Shown: positions 23,840 to 32,827, counted from the stretch's first letter. The stretch is 64,000 nt of DNA from Arthrobacter stackebrandtii (GCF_017876675.1 NZ_JAGIOI010000001.1:3782001-3846000), one strand, 5' to 3'. The notes: generated from the letters alone by a model not told the origin. Translations and numbers: made by a program.

Positions 23840-25231
23840 GTGGATCTCACCTTCATGGTCGTGCTAGTCATAGCACTGGCCCTTTTCTTTGACTTTACAA
23901 ACGGCTTTCACGACACAGCCAACGCCATGGCAACCCCCATTGCCACCGGTGCCATCAAGCCCAAGACGGCTGTGGCCCTGGCCGCGATCCTGAACCTTGT
24001 GGGCGCCTTCCTCTCCACCGAGGTGGCCAAGACCATTTCCGGGGGCATCATCAACGAGGGCGGGCCCAACGGTGTCGCCATCACGCCGGAGATGATCTTC
24101 GCCGGGTTGATGGGCGCCGTGTTGTGGAACCTGTTCACCTGGCTGCTGGGCCTGCCGTCCAGCTCCTCCCACGCACTGTTCGGCGGCCTGATCGGCGCCG
24201 CCATCGTCGGCACCTGGTCCCTGGGTGCCGTCAACTTTGCCGTCGTGGTCTCCAAGGTCCTGCTTCCCGCCATCCTTGCCCCCACGATTGCCGGACTTGT
24301 GGCGTTCCTTTGCACCAAGCTTGCCTATGGCATCACGCGCCGCTCCGATCCGGACTCCGGCGACAAGCTGACCCAGAAACGCGGCGGCTTCCGCCGCGGC
24401 CAGGTCTTCAGCTCCTCGCTTGTGGCCCTGGCGCACGGCACCAATGACGCCCAGAAGACCATGGGTGTCATCACCCTGGTCCTCGTGGCATCCGGTCTCC
24501 AGCAGGCCGGCACCGGCCCGCACTTCTGGGTCATCGCCACCTGTGCCCTCGCGATCGCCGGCGGCACCTACGCCGGCGGCTGGCGCATCATCCGCACGCT
24601 CGGCTCCGGCCTCACCGACGTCAAGCCCGCACAGGGTTTCGCCGCGGAGACCAGCACCGCCGCCGCGATCCTGGCGTCCAGCCACCTTGGCTTCGCCCTC
24701 TCCACCACCCACGTCGCCTCCGGTTCCGTGATCGGCTCCGGCCTCGGCCGCAAGGGTTCCACCGTCCGCTGGGGCGCCATCGGCAAGATCGCCATTGCCT
24801 GGCTGTTCACGCTGCCGGCCGCCGCCCTCGTGGGTGGCCTGGCCGCCCTGCTGATCCGCACCGGCACCGTCGGCTTCGTCATCGTCGCCGTCCTGGGCTT
24901 GGGTGCCATCCTGACCATGTTCATCATCTCCCAGCGTGAGGTCGTGGACCACAGCAACGCCATCAGCGATGTCGACGCCGTGGGCGAGGCCCTGCACATT
25001 CCTTCCAAGAAGGAGCGCGACCGCCTCGCCGCCAAGGCCCGCGCCGCACAGAAGGTCGCCGAAAAGGCTGCCCGCAAGGCTGCGGAGACGGACGCCATCC
25101 GTGCCGCGGCACAGAACGCCCTGGACCGCGCCGACACGGCCGTCCTGAAGGCCATGACCAAGGCGGCCGAGCACGCCACGGATTCACCCAAGCCCAAGGC
25201 CAAGGAATCCGCCAAGAAGGGGAAGAAATGA
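23840..25231 (+). CDS. Inorganic phosphate transporter, PiT family
   Basis: A 463-residue PiT-type symporter for low-affinity, metal-phosphate uptake. The duplicated PiT signature is present: FTNGFHDTANAMATPIATG near residue 15-35 and LVALAHGTNDAQKTMGV near 195. About ten hydrophobic helices are visible, ending near residue 365. A cytoplasmic C-terminal tail of about 90 residues, rich in Ala and Lys, is likely a coiled helix and ends in a Lys run. The start is a GTG at 23840. It overlaps the next small membrane gene by ATGA. PHO-box-like repeats upstream suggest regulation by phosphate limitation. Confidence 0.95.
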   Translation: MDLTFMVVLVIALALFFDFTNGFHDTANAMATPIATGAIKPKTAVALAAILNLVGAFLSTEVAKTISGGIINEGGPNGVAITPEMIFAGLMGAVLWNLFTWLLGLPSSSSHALFGGLIGAAIVGTWSLGAVNFAVVVSKVLLPAILAPTIAGLVAFLCTKLAYGITRRSDPDSGDKLTQKRGGFRRGQVFSSSLVALAHGTNDAQKTMGVITLVLVASGLQQAGTGPHFWVIATCALAIAGGTYAGGWRIIRTLGSGLTDVKPAQGFAAETSTAAAILASSHLGFALSTTHVASGSVIGSGLGRKGSTVRWGAIGKIAIAWLFTLPAAALVGGLAALLIRTGTVGFVIVAVLGLGAILTMFIISQREVVDHSNAISDVDAVGEALHIPSKKERDRLAAKARAAQKVAEKAARKAAETDAIRAAAQNALDRADTAVLKAMTKAAEHATDSPKPKAKESAKKGKK

Positions 25232-25482
25232 TTGACTGGTTTGGATTTGTCACGGTCGCGCTGACCACCCTGATCAGCGCCGGCTTCGTCGTCACCATGT
25301 ACTCCCTGGGCGTGCGCTTCACTGCCGTCAGCGGGGACGACGACGGCCGCATCAACCACTTTGCCAAGTGGGGCTCCTACGTGTGCTTCGGCTTCTGCGT
25401 GCTCGCCGTTGCCGCCGGCATCATCCTGATTGTGCCCGCGCTGAGCAAGGCCGCCGGCACGATCCTGGGCAACATCTTCTAG
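25228..25482 (+). CDS. Small two-helix membrane protein linked to the phosphate transporter
   Basis: An 84-residue protein with two hydrophobic helices (VTVALTTLISAGFVVTMYSLGV and SYVCFGFCVLAVAAGIILIVPAL) flanking an acidic loop, SGDDDGRINHF. Its start overlaps the transporter's stop, so the two are translationally coupled. Similar small proteins next to PiT genes occur in other actinobacteria as far as I know, but no function is assigned. An accessory role in transport is inferred from position only. A 22-bp perfect terminator hairpin follows. Confidence 0.85.
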   Translation: MIDWFGFVTVALTTLISAGFVVTMYSLGVRFTAVSGDDDGRINHFAKWGSYVCFGFCVLAVAAGIILIVPALSKAAGTILGNIF

Positions 25483-25516
25483 GCGCCGCACCTTGCCGGG
25501 TGCTTCGTCCGTGAAC

Positions 25517-25567
25517 GACGCCGGGCACCTGCCTTCCGCTTGAACCGGAAGGCAGGTGCCCGGCGTC
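25517..25567. terminator. Perfect 22-bp stem-loop terminator
   Basis: The 22-nt arm at 25517-25538 is the exact reverse complement of 25546-25567, with a 7-nt loop CTTGAAC. It lies between the phosphate operon and the convergent thioesterase gene, so it probably serves both. No T run, but the stem is the longest perfect one noted in the window. Confidence 0.8.
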
Positions 25568-25641
25568 GGCCATTTAACGAAGCGCTGGGGCAGGCAGGCG
25601 GGGGAGCGGCGCCGGCGGGTGCGGCCCCATGAAGGGCCGGC

Positions 25642-26100
25642 TCAGGAAGCCAGGATCATGTTGGTGATGCGGCAGGTGGACAGGCGCTGGCCGGCCTCGT
25701 TGGTCATGACCACCTCGTGTGTGGCGAGGGTGCGGCCCAGGTGGACCGGGACGGCGGTGCCGGTGACCAGGCCGGCGGAGATGCCGCGGTGGTGCGTGGC
25801 ATTGATCTCAATGCCCACCACCTTGGCGCGCGGTCCGGCGTGGAAGGCTGCGGCGAAGGAGCCCAGTGTTTCGGCCAGGACCACGTGGGCGCCGCCGTGC
25901 AGCAGGCCCGTCACCTGGGTGTTGCCGTCCACCGGCATGGTGGCCACCATTTTCTCGACGGACATGTGGGTGAACACGATCCCCATCTTCTCCACCAGGG
26001 TGCCCACACCGTGGTGGCCCAGCAGGGAATGGTACTCGGCGGGGATGCCCGCGGCGAGAAGTTCGGTTGATCGGGGGTGCGGTGTGAATTTATCGCTCAT
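25642..26100 (-). CDS. PaaI-family hotdog thioesterase
   Basis: A 152-residue hotdog-fold acyl-CoA thioesterase. VTGLLHGGAHVVLAETLGSFAA is the catalytic helix region, with HGG and the E in AETLGS at the positions of the PaaI/4HBT active site; EINATHHRGISAGLVTGTAVPVHLGRTLATHEVVM gives the following strands. The start at 26100 is used because the alternative frame to 26166 runs into the polA start region. The start codons of this gene and polA are only about 20 nt apart, so their promoters must overlap each other's coding ends. Substrate unknown. Confidence 0.9.
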   Translation of the reverse strand: MSDKFTPHPRSTELLAAGIPAEYHSLLGHHGVGTLVEKMGIVFTHMSVEKMVATMPVDGNTQVTGLLHGGAHVVLAETLGSFAAAFHAGPRAKVVGIEINATHHRGISAGLVTGTAVPVHLGRTLATHEVVMTNEAGQRLSTCRITNMILAS

Positions 26101-26106
26101 GGTGAC

Positions 26107-26112
26107 TAGGCT
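26107..26112 (+). promoter_or_regulatory. -10 box TAGGCT of leaderless polA
   Basis: TAGGCT ends 8 nt before the GTG at 26120, and no ribosome-binding site precedes that GTG. No good -35 box is seen. Confidence 0.5.
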
Positions 26113-26119
26113 TGCACCT

Positions 26120-28870
26120 GTGAGTGATTCTGCCAAGACGGCCCCCCAGACCACTGTTGCAACCACCCCGAACGCCGGACCCGACAGCGGGATCCCGGAC
26201 GGTCAAACACCCCGCATGCTGGTCATCGACGGCCACTCCATGGCCTTCCGCGCCTTCTACGCGCTGCCGCCGGAAAACTTCGCCACCGACACCGGCCAGC
26301 ACACGAACGCCGTGCACGGCTTCACCTCGATGCTGCTGACCATGATCCGCCAGCAAAGGCCCACCCACGTGGTGGTGGCCTTTGACCTGGACACGCCCAC
26401 GTTCCGCTCCCTTGAGTACACGGAGTACAAGGGCGGGCGCAACAAGACCCCCGAGGAGTTCTACGGCCAGATTGACCTGATCATCAAGGTCATGGAGGCC
26501 ATGCGCATCCCCACCATCTCCGTGGACGGCTTCGAGGCCGACGACATCATCGCCACCCTCTCCACCCAGGGCGAGGCCGCCGGCTGGGACGTCCTCGTGG
26601 TCTCCGGCGACCGTGACGCCTTCCAGCTCATCACCGACAAGGTGCTGGTCCTGTACCCGAAAAAGGGCATCTCCGACATCCCGCCCATGGACGCCGAGGC
26701 CGTGGAGACAAAGTACTTTGTGCCGCCCAACCGCTACTCTGACCTTGCCGCGCTCGTGGGCGAAACCGCCGACAACCTGCCCGGCGTGCCCGGCGTGGGC
26801 CCCAAGACGGCTGCCAAGTGGCTCAAGCAGTACGGCAGCCTGGACGGCATCATGGAAAACATCGACTCGATCGGCGGCAAGGTCGGCGAGTCGCTGCGCG
26901 CCCACGTGGACGACGTCGTGCGCAACCGGCGACTGAATCATTTGCTCCGTGACATGGAGCTGCCGGTAGCCATCAACGACACCGTGCTGCAGGCCCCGGA
27001 CCGCGAGGCCGTGGAGGAACTCTTCGACGCACTCCAGTTCAACACCCTGCGCAAGCGCCTCTTCGACCTGTTCGGCGAGGAGGAAGCCGCCGACGACGGC
27101 GAGGGGCACGAGGTGCCCGCCCACCAGGTGGTATCCGATGCTGCCGCGCTCGGGGCCTGGCTGGGCGCCGGGGCCAACGGAGAACTGGCCGCCGTGGACG
27201 TGCTCAGCGAAAAGGCGGGCCTGGCACACGAGGCCGTGGCCGTGGCGCTGGTGCGCAAGGAATCCGCCGTCGTGGTTGACCTCGGCACCGCGGACGCGGA
27301 GCTGGAAACCGCACTGGCCGCCTGGCTGTCCTCGGATGCACCCAAGGTGGTGCACGAGTACAAGGAGGCGCTCAAGGCGCTGTCCGTCCGCGGACTGGAC
27401 CTGGGCGGGGTGGTGGATGACACCTCGCTGTCCGGATACCTGATCCAGCCCGACCGCCGCAGCTACGAGCTGCCTGAACTCAGCCAGGTGCACCTGAAGG
27501 TCACCTTCGAGGCCGGCGGCAAGGACTCCGGCCAGCTCGACCTCGGCCTGGAGGGGGATTCCCGCTTCGCCGACGCCGTCCAGCGCGGCTACGTGGCCCT
27601 GCTGCTCAGTGAACACTTCGCCCCCATGCTTGCCGAGCGCGGCGCCGACGGACTGCTCACCGGGCTCGAACTTCCCCTGGCGGCCGTGCTGGCCCAGATG
27701 GAACTGACGGGCATCGACATCTCGCAGGAGCGCCTCGCCACGCTGCTCTCCGACTTCACGGCGGCCATGAACGCCGCGCAGGAGGCGGCCTTTGCCGCGA
27801 TCGGGCACGAGGTGAACCTCGGCTCGCCGAAGCAGCTCCAGGAAGTCCTGTTCGAGGAGCTGGGGCTGCCCAAGACGAAGAAAATCAAGACCGGCTACAC
27901 CACCGACGCCGCCTCGCTGAAGGCGCTGCTGGAGAAGACCGGGCACGAGTTCCTTGCCCAGCTCATGGCGCACCGCGAGGCGTCCAAGCTCAAGCAGATG
28001 GTGGAGACGCTGAAGAAATCGGTGGCCGACGACGGCCGCATCCACACCACCTACGCGCAAAATGTTGCCGCCACCGGGCGCCTGTCCTCCAACAACCCGA
28101 ACCTGCAGAACATCCCCGTGCGCACCGAAGAGGGCCGCCGCGTCCGCGACATCTTCGTGGTGAGCGAGGGCTACGAGTGCCTGCTCGCGGCGGACTACTC
28201 GCAGATCGAAATGCGCATCATGGCGCACCTCTCCGGCGATGCCGGCCTGATCCAGGCCTATGCCGAGGGCGAGGACCTGCACCGCTACGTGGGATCGCAC
28301 GTGTTCGGCGTCGCCCCCGAAGACGTCACCTCCGCCATGCGCTCCAAGGTCAAGGCCATGTCGTACGGCCTGGCCTACGGGCTCACCAGCTTCGGGCTGT
28401 CCAAGCAGCTGGAGATCTCCGTGGACGAGGCCCGCACCCTCGTCAAGGACTACTTCGACCGGTTCGGCGGCGTGCGCGACTACCTGCGCGGCGTCGTGGA
28501 ACAGGCCCGCATCGACGGCTACACCTCAACCATCGAGGGCCGCCGGCGCTACCTGCCGGATTTGGCCAGCACCGACCGGCAGCTGCGCGAGCTCGCGGAA
28601 CGGGTGGCGCTGAACTCGCCCATCCAGGGTTCCGCCGCCGACATCATCAAGCGGGCCATGCTGGGCGTCGACGCCCAGCTGAAGGCCAAAGAGCTCAATT
28701 CCCGGATGCTGCTCCAGGTCCATGATGAATTGATCCTGGAGATCTGGCCCGGTGAGCTTGACGCTGTCAAGGCACTTGTCATTGAGCAAATGGGGGCCGC
28801 CGCACAGCTGCAGGTGCCCCTGGAAGTCCAGGTCGGCGTCGGCGCCAGCTGGAACGACGCCGGACACTAG
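26120..28870 (+). CDS. polA: DNA polymerase I
   Basis: A 916-residue family A polymerase for Okazaki-fragment processing and repair synthesis. Domains: 5'-nuclease (about 30-330; GFEADDIIATL and GDRDAFQL are metal-site motifs, GVPGVGPKTAAKWL the helix-hairpin-helix), a 3'-5' exonuclease-like domain that lacks the DxE and other acidic catalytic residues and so is presumably inactive, as in other actinobacterial PolA, and the polymerase domain with motif A DYSQIEMRIMAHLSGD, motif B RSKVKAMSYGLAYGLTSFG and motif C QVHDELILE. The GTG at 26120 gives VSDSAKTAPQ; an in-frame extension upstream overlaps the divergent gene. TAGGCT 8 nt before suggests a leaderless mRNA. Confidence 0.97.
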   Translation: MSDSAKTAPQTTVATTPNAGPDSGIPDGQTPRMLVIDGHSMAFRAFYALPPENFATDTGQHTNAVHGFTSMLLTMIRQQRPTHVVVAFDLDTPTFRSLEYTEYKGGRNKTPEEFYGQIDLIIKVMEAMRIPTISVDGFEADDIIATLSTQGEAAGWDVLVVSGDRDAFQLITDKVLVLYPKKGISDIPPMDAEAVETKYFVPPNRYSDLAALVGETADNLPGVPGVGPKTAAKWLKQYGSLDGIMENIDSIGGKVGESLRAHVDDVVRNRRLNHLLRDMELPVAINDTVLQAPDREAVEELFDALQFNTLRKRLFDLFGEEEAADDGEGHEVPAHQVVSDAAALGAWLGAGANGELAAVDVLSEKAGLAHEAVAVALVRKESAVVVDLGTADAELETALAAWLSSDAPKVVHEYKEALKALSVRGLDLGGVVDDTSLSGYLIQPDRRSYELPELSQVHLKVTFEAGGKDSGQLDLGLEGDSRFADAVQRGYVALLLSEHFAPMLAERGADGLLTGLELPLAAVLAQMELTGIDISQERLATLLSDFTAAMNAAQEAAFAAIGHEVNLGSPKQLQEVLFEELGLPKTKKIKTGYTTDAASLKALLEKTGHEFLAQLMAHREASKLKQMVETLKKSVADDGRIHTTYAQNVAATGRLSSNNPNLQNIPVRTEEGRRVRDIFVVSEGYECLLAADYSQIEMRIMAHLSGDAGLIQAYAEGEDLHRYVGSHVFGVAPEDVTSAMRSKVKAMSYGLAYGLTSFGLSKQLEISVDEARTLVKDYFDRFGGVRDYLRGVVEQARIDGYTSTIEGRRRYLPDLASTDRQLRELAERVALNSPIQGSAADIIKRAMLGVDAQLKAKELNSRMLLQVHDELILEIWPGELDAVKALVIEQMGAAAQLQVPLEVQVGVGASWNDAGH

Positions 28871-28885
28871 GGACCAGGAGAATCC

Positions 28886-30229
28886 ATGAGCAGCGAACAC
28901 AGCACGCACAGCCGCAACCCCCGGTCATTCCCCTACGAACTGCGCACCTTTCCCTCGCGCCTGGCGGAGGGGAAGGTGCCGGAGGAAGTGGCTGCCTGGC
29001 AGCAGGCCGTCTCCCTGGGCTTCCACGGGGATGCCACCTCGGCGGAAGAAGCGGCAAAGTACGTCGCGTCCGAGGAGGTGGACGGGCGCATGTGCACTGG
29101 CGCCTACCTCAAGGATTCGGCCGCGCCGGCAGGTGCCTGGGGCATTGAATACCCCGTCGCCACCTACGCCTACCACCGCAAGGGCCTGAATGTGGGGGCA
29201 GGCACCCTGCTGCCGGTCCACCAGATCACCGCCGTGACCGTGCGGCCCAGCCACCGCCGCCGGGGCCTGCTCCGCGCCATGATGGGCTCGGACCTGGCCC
29301 AGGCGAAGGCGGCCGGCATTCCCATCGCGGCGCTGACGGCGTCGGAAGCCACCATTTACGGGCGTTTCGGCTTTGGCGTCGCCACCCACGCCTGCGACAT
29401 CGAGGTGACCGTCAAGGGCGGGCTCGAGTTCATCGTGCCCGCAGCGGCGTCCCAGGGCGTGGTGGAGATTGCCGACCCCACCGTGGTCCGGGACTTGCAC
29501 GACGGGATTTTTGCCCGGGTCCACGGCGCCAGCTACGGCTCGATCGGACGCCACGACATGTACCGGCTCTCCTCATCCGGGCAGGGCAACTACGGTGCCC
29601 TGGATCCGGTGAAGAACATCCGGGCCGCACTGCACTACGACGCGGAGGGAGCTGTTGACGGCTATGTGACCTACAAGCCTGTCCAGGACAGCGGCCGTTC
29701 CGCCGTGGAAATTGTGGACCTGCTCGCCGCAACGGACGCCGCCTACCTGGCGCTCTGGAACTTCCTTGGCTCCCTGGACCTGATCGACGTCGTCAAATGG
29801 GGCATGGCGCCGGTGGTCGACCCGCTGGAATGGGCCATGGCGGCCAAGCGGCTGTACAAGCGCACCGGCACGGAAGACCACCTGTGGCTGCGCATCCTGG
29901 ACACGCCCGGGGCCCTCGCCGCACGCGAGTACGCCGTGGACGGACAGGTCGCCATCCATGTGGGGGACCCGCTGGGGCACGCCTCCGGCATCTTCCGCAT
30001 CGAGATCGTGCACGGCAAGGCCACCGTGACCCGCTGCCCGGAGGACGGTTCCGTCACGGCCGGGCTCAGCATGGGCGTCAGCGAACTCTCCAGCCTCTAC
30101 CTGGGCGGCGTCAGTGCCCGCACCCTGCAGGCAGCGGGCCGCATCCGTGAAGAGGAAGCCGGCGCCGTCGCGGACTTTGACTCGCTTTTCGCCGCGAGTG
30201 TTTCGCCGCACTGCCTGACCTCCTTCTAG
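28886..30229 (+). CDS. Eis-like GNAT N-acetyltransferase
   Basis: A 447-residue protein of the enhanced-intracellular-survival (Eis) family, which acetylates amines such as aminoglycosides in mycobacteria. The first GNAT domain has the acetyl-CoA site VTVRPSHRRRGLLRAMMGSDL; EATIYGRFGFG contains the Tyr that serves as general acid in Eis; a second degenerate GNAT and a sterol-carrier-like domain follow (GLSMGVSELSSLYLGGV). The protein ends in Phe (LTSF), as Eis requires for its terminal carboxylate. The start has AGGAG 6 nt upstream, 16 nt after polA. Its stop codon shares CTAG with the convergent permease gene. Confidence 0.9.
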   Translation: MSSEHSTHSRNPRSFPYELRTFPSRLAEGKVPEEVAAWQQAVSLGFHGDATSAEEAAKYVASEEVDGRMCTGAYLKDSAAPAGAWGIEYPVATYAYHRKGLNVGAGTLLPVHQITAVTVRPSHRRRGLLRAMMGSDLAQAKAAGIPIAALTASEATIYGRFGFGVATHACDIEVTVKGGLEFIVPAAASQGVVEIADPTVVRDLHDGIFARVHGASYGSIGRHDMYRLSSSGQGNYGALDPVKNIRAALHYDAEGAVDGYVTYKPVQDSGRSAVEIVDLLAATDAAYLALWNFLGSLDLIDVVKWGMAPVVDPLEWAMAAKRLYKRTGTEDHLWLRILDTPGALAAREYAVDGQVAIHVGDPLGHASGIFRIEIVHGKATVTRCPEDGSVTAGLSMGVSELSSLYLGGVSARTLQAAGRIREEEAGAVADFDSLFAASVSPHCLTSF

Positions 30230-31005
30230 GGCCCAGGCAGGCCGCCCCGGCCGGCGGCATGCCACGCCCCGCGGCAGCCAAGCCACAGCGTGACTGAGGC
30301 GGCGCAGGCGTTCACGAGCAGGAGGGAGACCAACACCAGCAGCTGGATCAGGCCTGCATCGAGGGGCTCCGCGCCGCCCAGGATCATGCCCACAAACGCG
30401 CCGGGCAGCGTCACCAGCCCGGCGGTGCGGGTCTGGTCGATGGCGGGCAGCACCGCCTCGCCCGCCACGGGCCGGGCCACCATGGAGCGGGCGGCCGGCC
30501 ATTGAAAACCCAGGGCCACCGCGGCCTCGACCTCGCCGTTGCGCAGCGCCAGCTCGTCACGGATCCGCCGCCCGGCGAGGGTGACGGTGGACATGGCCCC
30601 GCCGATCTGCTGGCCAACCACGGCAATGACGGCCAGCGCGCTGAGCGGCAGCACGCCAAAGGCCAACAGGAGCGCCGCCGTCGGAACAACGCCGGCGGCC
30701 AGTGGCACGGCCGCCAGCCACCACCGCCCCTCCGGCGCCACCCTGCGGCCCGAAGTCCACACACCCACCACGAACATCAGCGCCACAAACGCAAAAGCCA
30801 GGGTGCCCCTGCCGGACAGCCAGCCAATGGCGAGGGCGACGGCGGCGAGCTGGATGAGTGCCCGGGTGCCGGCCAGCAGCATCTGTGCCGGGGAGCGCCC
30901 CAGTGCAGTGCGCCACACCACGGCGGCCAGGCACAGCAGCACGGCAAGCAGGATCCAGGCGCGGGGGCCCAGGACCAGGAGTGTTGAACCGTTCACAAGT
31001 GCCAT
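30226..31005 (-). CDS. FetB/YbbM-family ABC transporter permease (UPF0014)
   Basis: A 259-residue membrane protein of the FetB family, whose E. coli member works with an ATPase in iron export. The signature GGAMSTVTLAGRRIRDELALRNGEVEAAVALGF and LVTLPGAFVGMILGG is present, with about seven hydrophobic helices. No matching ATPase gene is adjacent, which is unusual. Start uncertain: ATG at 31005 has a poor site; a CATAAT box covering 31004-31009 would place a leaderless GTG start at 30996. It is divergent from rpsA and convergent with the Eis-like gene, sharing its stop tetranucleotide. Confidence 0.88.
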   Translation of the reverse strand: MALVNGSTLLVLGPRAWILLAVLLCLAAVVWRTALGRSPAQMLLAGTRALIQLAAVALAIGWLSGRGTLAFAFVALMFVVGVWTSGRRVAPEGRWWLAAVPLAAGVVPTAALLLAFGVLPLSALAVIAVVGQQIGGAMSTVTLAGRRIRDELALRNGEVEAAVALGFQWPAARSMVARPVAGEAVLPAIDQTRTAGLVTLPGAFVGMILGGAEPLDAGLIQLLVLVSLLLVNACAASVTLWLGCRGAWHAAGRGGLPGP

Positions 31006-31059
31006 TATGGCAACCCCGGGCACGGTGCGGCAGGCGAGGGGCGGGGCCGGAGATCCGCT

Positions 31060-31088
31060 TTGCGATACCACGGCCAAACAACTAGACT
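31060..31088 (+). promoter_or_regulatory. rpsA promoter
   Basis: TTGCGA (31060-31065) and TAGACT (31083-31088) with a 17-bp spacer. The implied transcript has a leader of about 180 nt before the rpsA ATG, long for this genome and suited to feedback control of S1 synthesis. Confidence 0.6.
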
Positions 31089-31276
31089 GAACGGGCATGT
31101 AATGCGTGCACGGAACACCCACAGGTGGCCGGAACGCGCGGAACAGGCAGAAAATCTGCAGGAACCCCTGCAACCACAATAATTTTTGGATCCACCATGT
31201 GGGCATGTGCGCGGTCCTCCGCGCCGCGTCCACGGATCCGACTAAATCCAACTATCCACATCGGAGCCCCTACTAC

Positions 31277-32755
31277 ATGACCATCACCACCCCCGAGAAG
31301 ACGAGTACCCCTGTTGTTGCAATCAACGACATCGGTACTGCTGAAGAATTTCTCGCCGCAGTAGATGCAACCATCAAGTACTTCAACGACGGCGATCTCG
31401 TCGAAGGTGTAGTTGTCAAGGTTGACCGCGACGAAGTTCTGCTCGACATCGGTTACAAGACCGAAGGTGTCATCCCCTCCCGCGAGCTGTCCATCAAGCA
31501 CGACGTTGATCCCGGTGACGTTGTCGCCGTTGGCGATCAGGTCGAAGCCCTGGTCCTCACGAAGGAAGACAAAGAAGGCCGCCTGATCCTCTCCAAGAAG
31601 CGCGCACAGTACGAGCGCGCCTGGGGCGACATCGAAAAGGTCAAGGAAGAAGACGGCGTTGTCACCGGTACCGTCATCGAAGTGGTCAAGGGTGGTCTTA
31701 TCCTCGACATCGGCCTGCGCGGCTTCCTGCCCGCATCGCTCGTCGAGATGCGCCGTGTGCGCGACCTCGCTCCTTACATCGGCCAGCAGATCGAAGCCAA
31801 GATCATCGAGCTGGACAAGAACCGCAACAACGTGGTCCTGTCCCGCCGTGCCTGGCTCGAGCAGACCCAGTCCGAGGTTCGCTCCACGTTCCTCAACAAG
31901 CTGGAAAAGGGCCAGGTTCGCCCCGGCGTTGTTTCCTCCATCGTCAACTTCGGTGCATTCGTTGACCTCGGCGGCGTAGACGGCCTCGTCCACGTTTCCG
32001 AGCTGTCCTGGAAGCACATCGACCACCCGTCCGAGGTTGTCGAAGTTGGCCAGGAAGTCACTGTCGAGGTTCTCGAAGTTGACCTGGACCGCGAGCGTGT
32101 TTCGCTCTCGCTCAAGGCTACGCAGGAAGACCCCTGGCAGACCTTCGCCCGCACGCACGCGCTGGGCCAGGTTGTTCCCGGCAAGGTCACCAAGCTGGTT
32201 CCCTTCGGTGCATTCGTTCGCGTTGAAGACGGCATCGAAGGCCTCGTTCACATCTCCGAGCTGGCTGTCCGCCACGTGGAGCTGGCCGAGCAGGTTGTCT
32301 CCGTTGGCGACGAACTGTTCGTCAAGGTCATCGACATCGACCTGGAACGCCGCCGCATCTCGCTGTCCCTCAAGCAGGCCAACGAGGGTGTCGACGTCGA
32401 CTCCACCGAGTTCGATCCGGCACTCTACGGCATGGTTGCCGAGTACGACGAAGAGGGCAACTACAAGTACCCCGAGGGCTTCGACCCCGAGTCGAACGAA
32501 TGGCTCGAGGGCTACGAGAACCAGCGCGCCGTTTGGGAGCAGCAGTACGCTGACGCCCAGGCCCGCTGGGAGTCCCACAAGAAGCAGGTTGCCGAGCACG
32601 CCGCAGAAGATGCAGCTGCCGACAACGCCGGTGAAGGTGGCGAGTCCGCAGGGACTTCCTACTCCTCCGAGCCTGCTGCAACCGACTCGGGCGCCGGCAC
32701 GCTGGCTTCCGACGAGGCTCTCGCCGCACTGCGCGAAAAGCTGACCGGAAACTAA
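31277..32755 (+). CDS. rpsA: 30S ribosomal protein S1
   Basis: A 492-residue S1 with four S1 RNA-binding repeats (starting near residues 35, 120, 205 and 290; for example VVSSIVNFGAFVDLGGVDGLVHVSELSW and VTKLVPFGAFVRVEDGIEGLVHISELA), fewer than the six of E. coli and normal for actinobacteria. The C-terminus is acidic and Ala-rich and probably disordered. It helps recruit structured mRNAs to the ribosome. The start ATG at 31277 matches the conserved N-terminus; only a weak GGAG lies 11 nt upstream, as is usual for genes that depend on S1 themselves. Codon choice is more biased than in its neighbours, fitting high expression. Confidence 0.97.
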   Translation: MTITTPEKTSTPVVAINDIGTAEEFLAAVDATIKYFNDGDLVEGVVVKVDRDEVLLDIGYKTEGVIPSRELSIKHDVDPGDVVAVGDQVEALVLTKEDKEGRLILSKKRAQYERAWGDIEKVKEEDGVVTGTVIEVVKGGLILDIGLRGFLPASLVEMRRVRDLAPYIGQQIEAKIIELDKNRNNVVLSRRAWLEQTQSEVRSTFLNKLEKGQVRPGVVSSIVNFGAFVDLGGVDGLVHVSELSWKHIDHPSEVVEVGQEVTVEVLEVDLDRERVSLSLKATQEDPWQTFARTHALGQVVPGKVTKLVPFGAFVRVEDGIEGLVHISELAVRHVELAEQVVSVGDELFVKVIDIDLERRRISLSLKQANEGVDVDSTEFDPALYGMVAEYDEEGNYKYPEGFDPESNEWLEGYENQRAVWEQQYADAQARWESHKKQVAEHAAEDAAADNAGEGGESAGTSYSSEPAATDSGAGTLASDEALAALREKLTGN

Positions 32756-32787
32756 TTTCCGCCTCCGGCCCCTGGCCGGCAGCATGG

Positions 32788-32827
32788 ACGGGTCCTCCAC
32801 CTTCGGGTGGGGGACCCGTTCCCTTTT
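32788..32827 (+). terminator. rpsA terminator with TTCG tetraloop
   Basis: ACGGGTCCTCCACC (32788-32801) pairs with GGTGGGGGACCCGT (32806-32819) with one G-T wobble, closed by the very stable TTCG loop, followed by TCCCTTTT. A canonical intrinsic terminator. Confidence 0.9.

Noticed and set aside
22158-23867. Long plus-strand frame across the LLM end and the pirin gene
   Set aside because: Opposite to the well-supported pirin gene and out of frame with the LLM gene; no coding character.
26090-28300. Very long open frame antisense to polA
   Set aside because: A GC-bias shadow: it lies opposite intact polA motifs and its His/Gly/Val-rich sequence matches no family.
31140-31276. Riboswitch in the rpsA leader
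   Set aside because: The leader is long, but apart from a GGATCC palindrome pair I saw no structure matching a known aptamer class.
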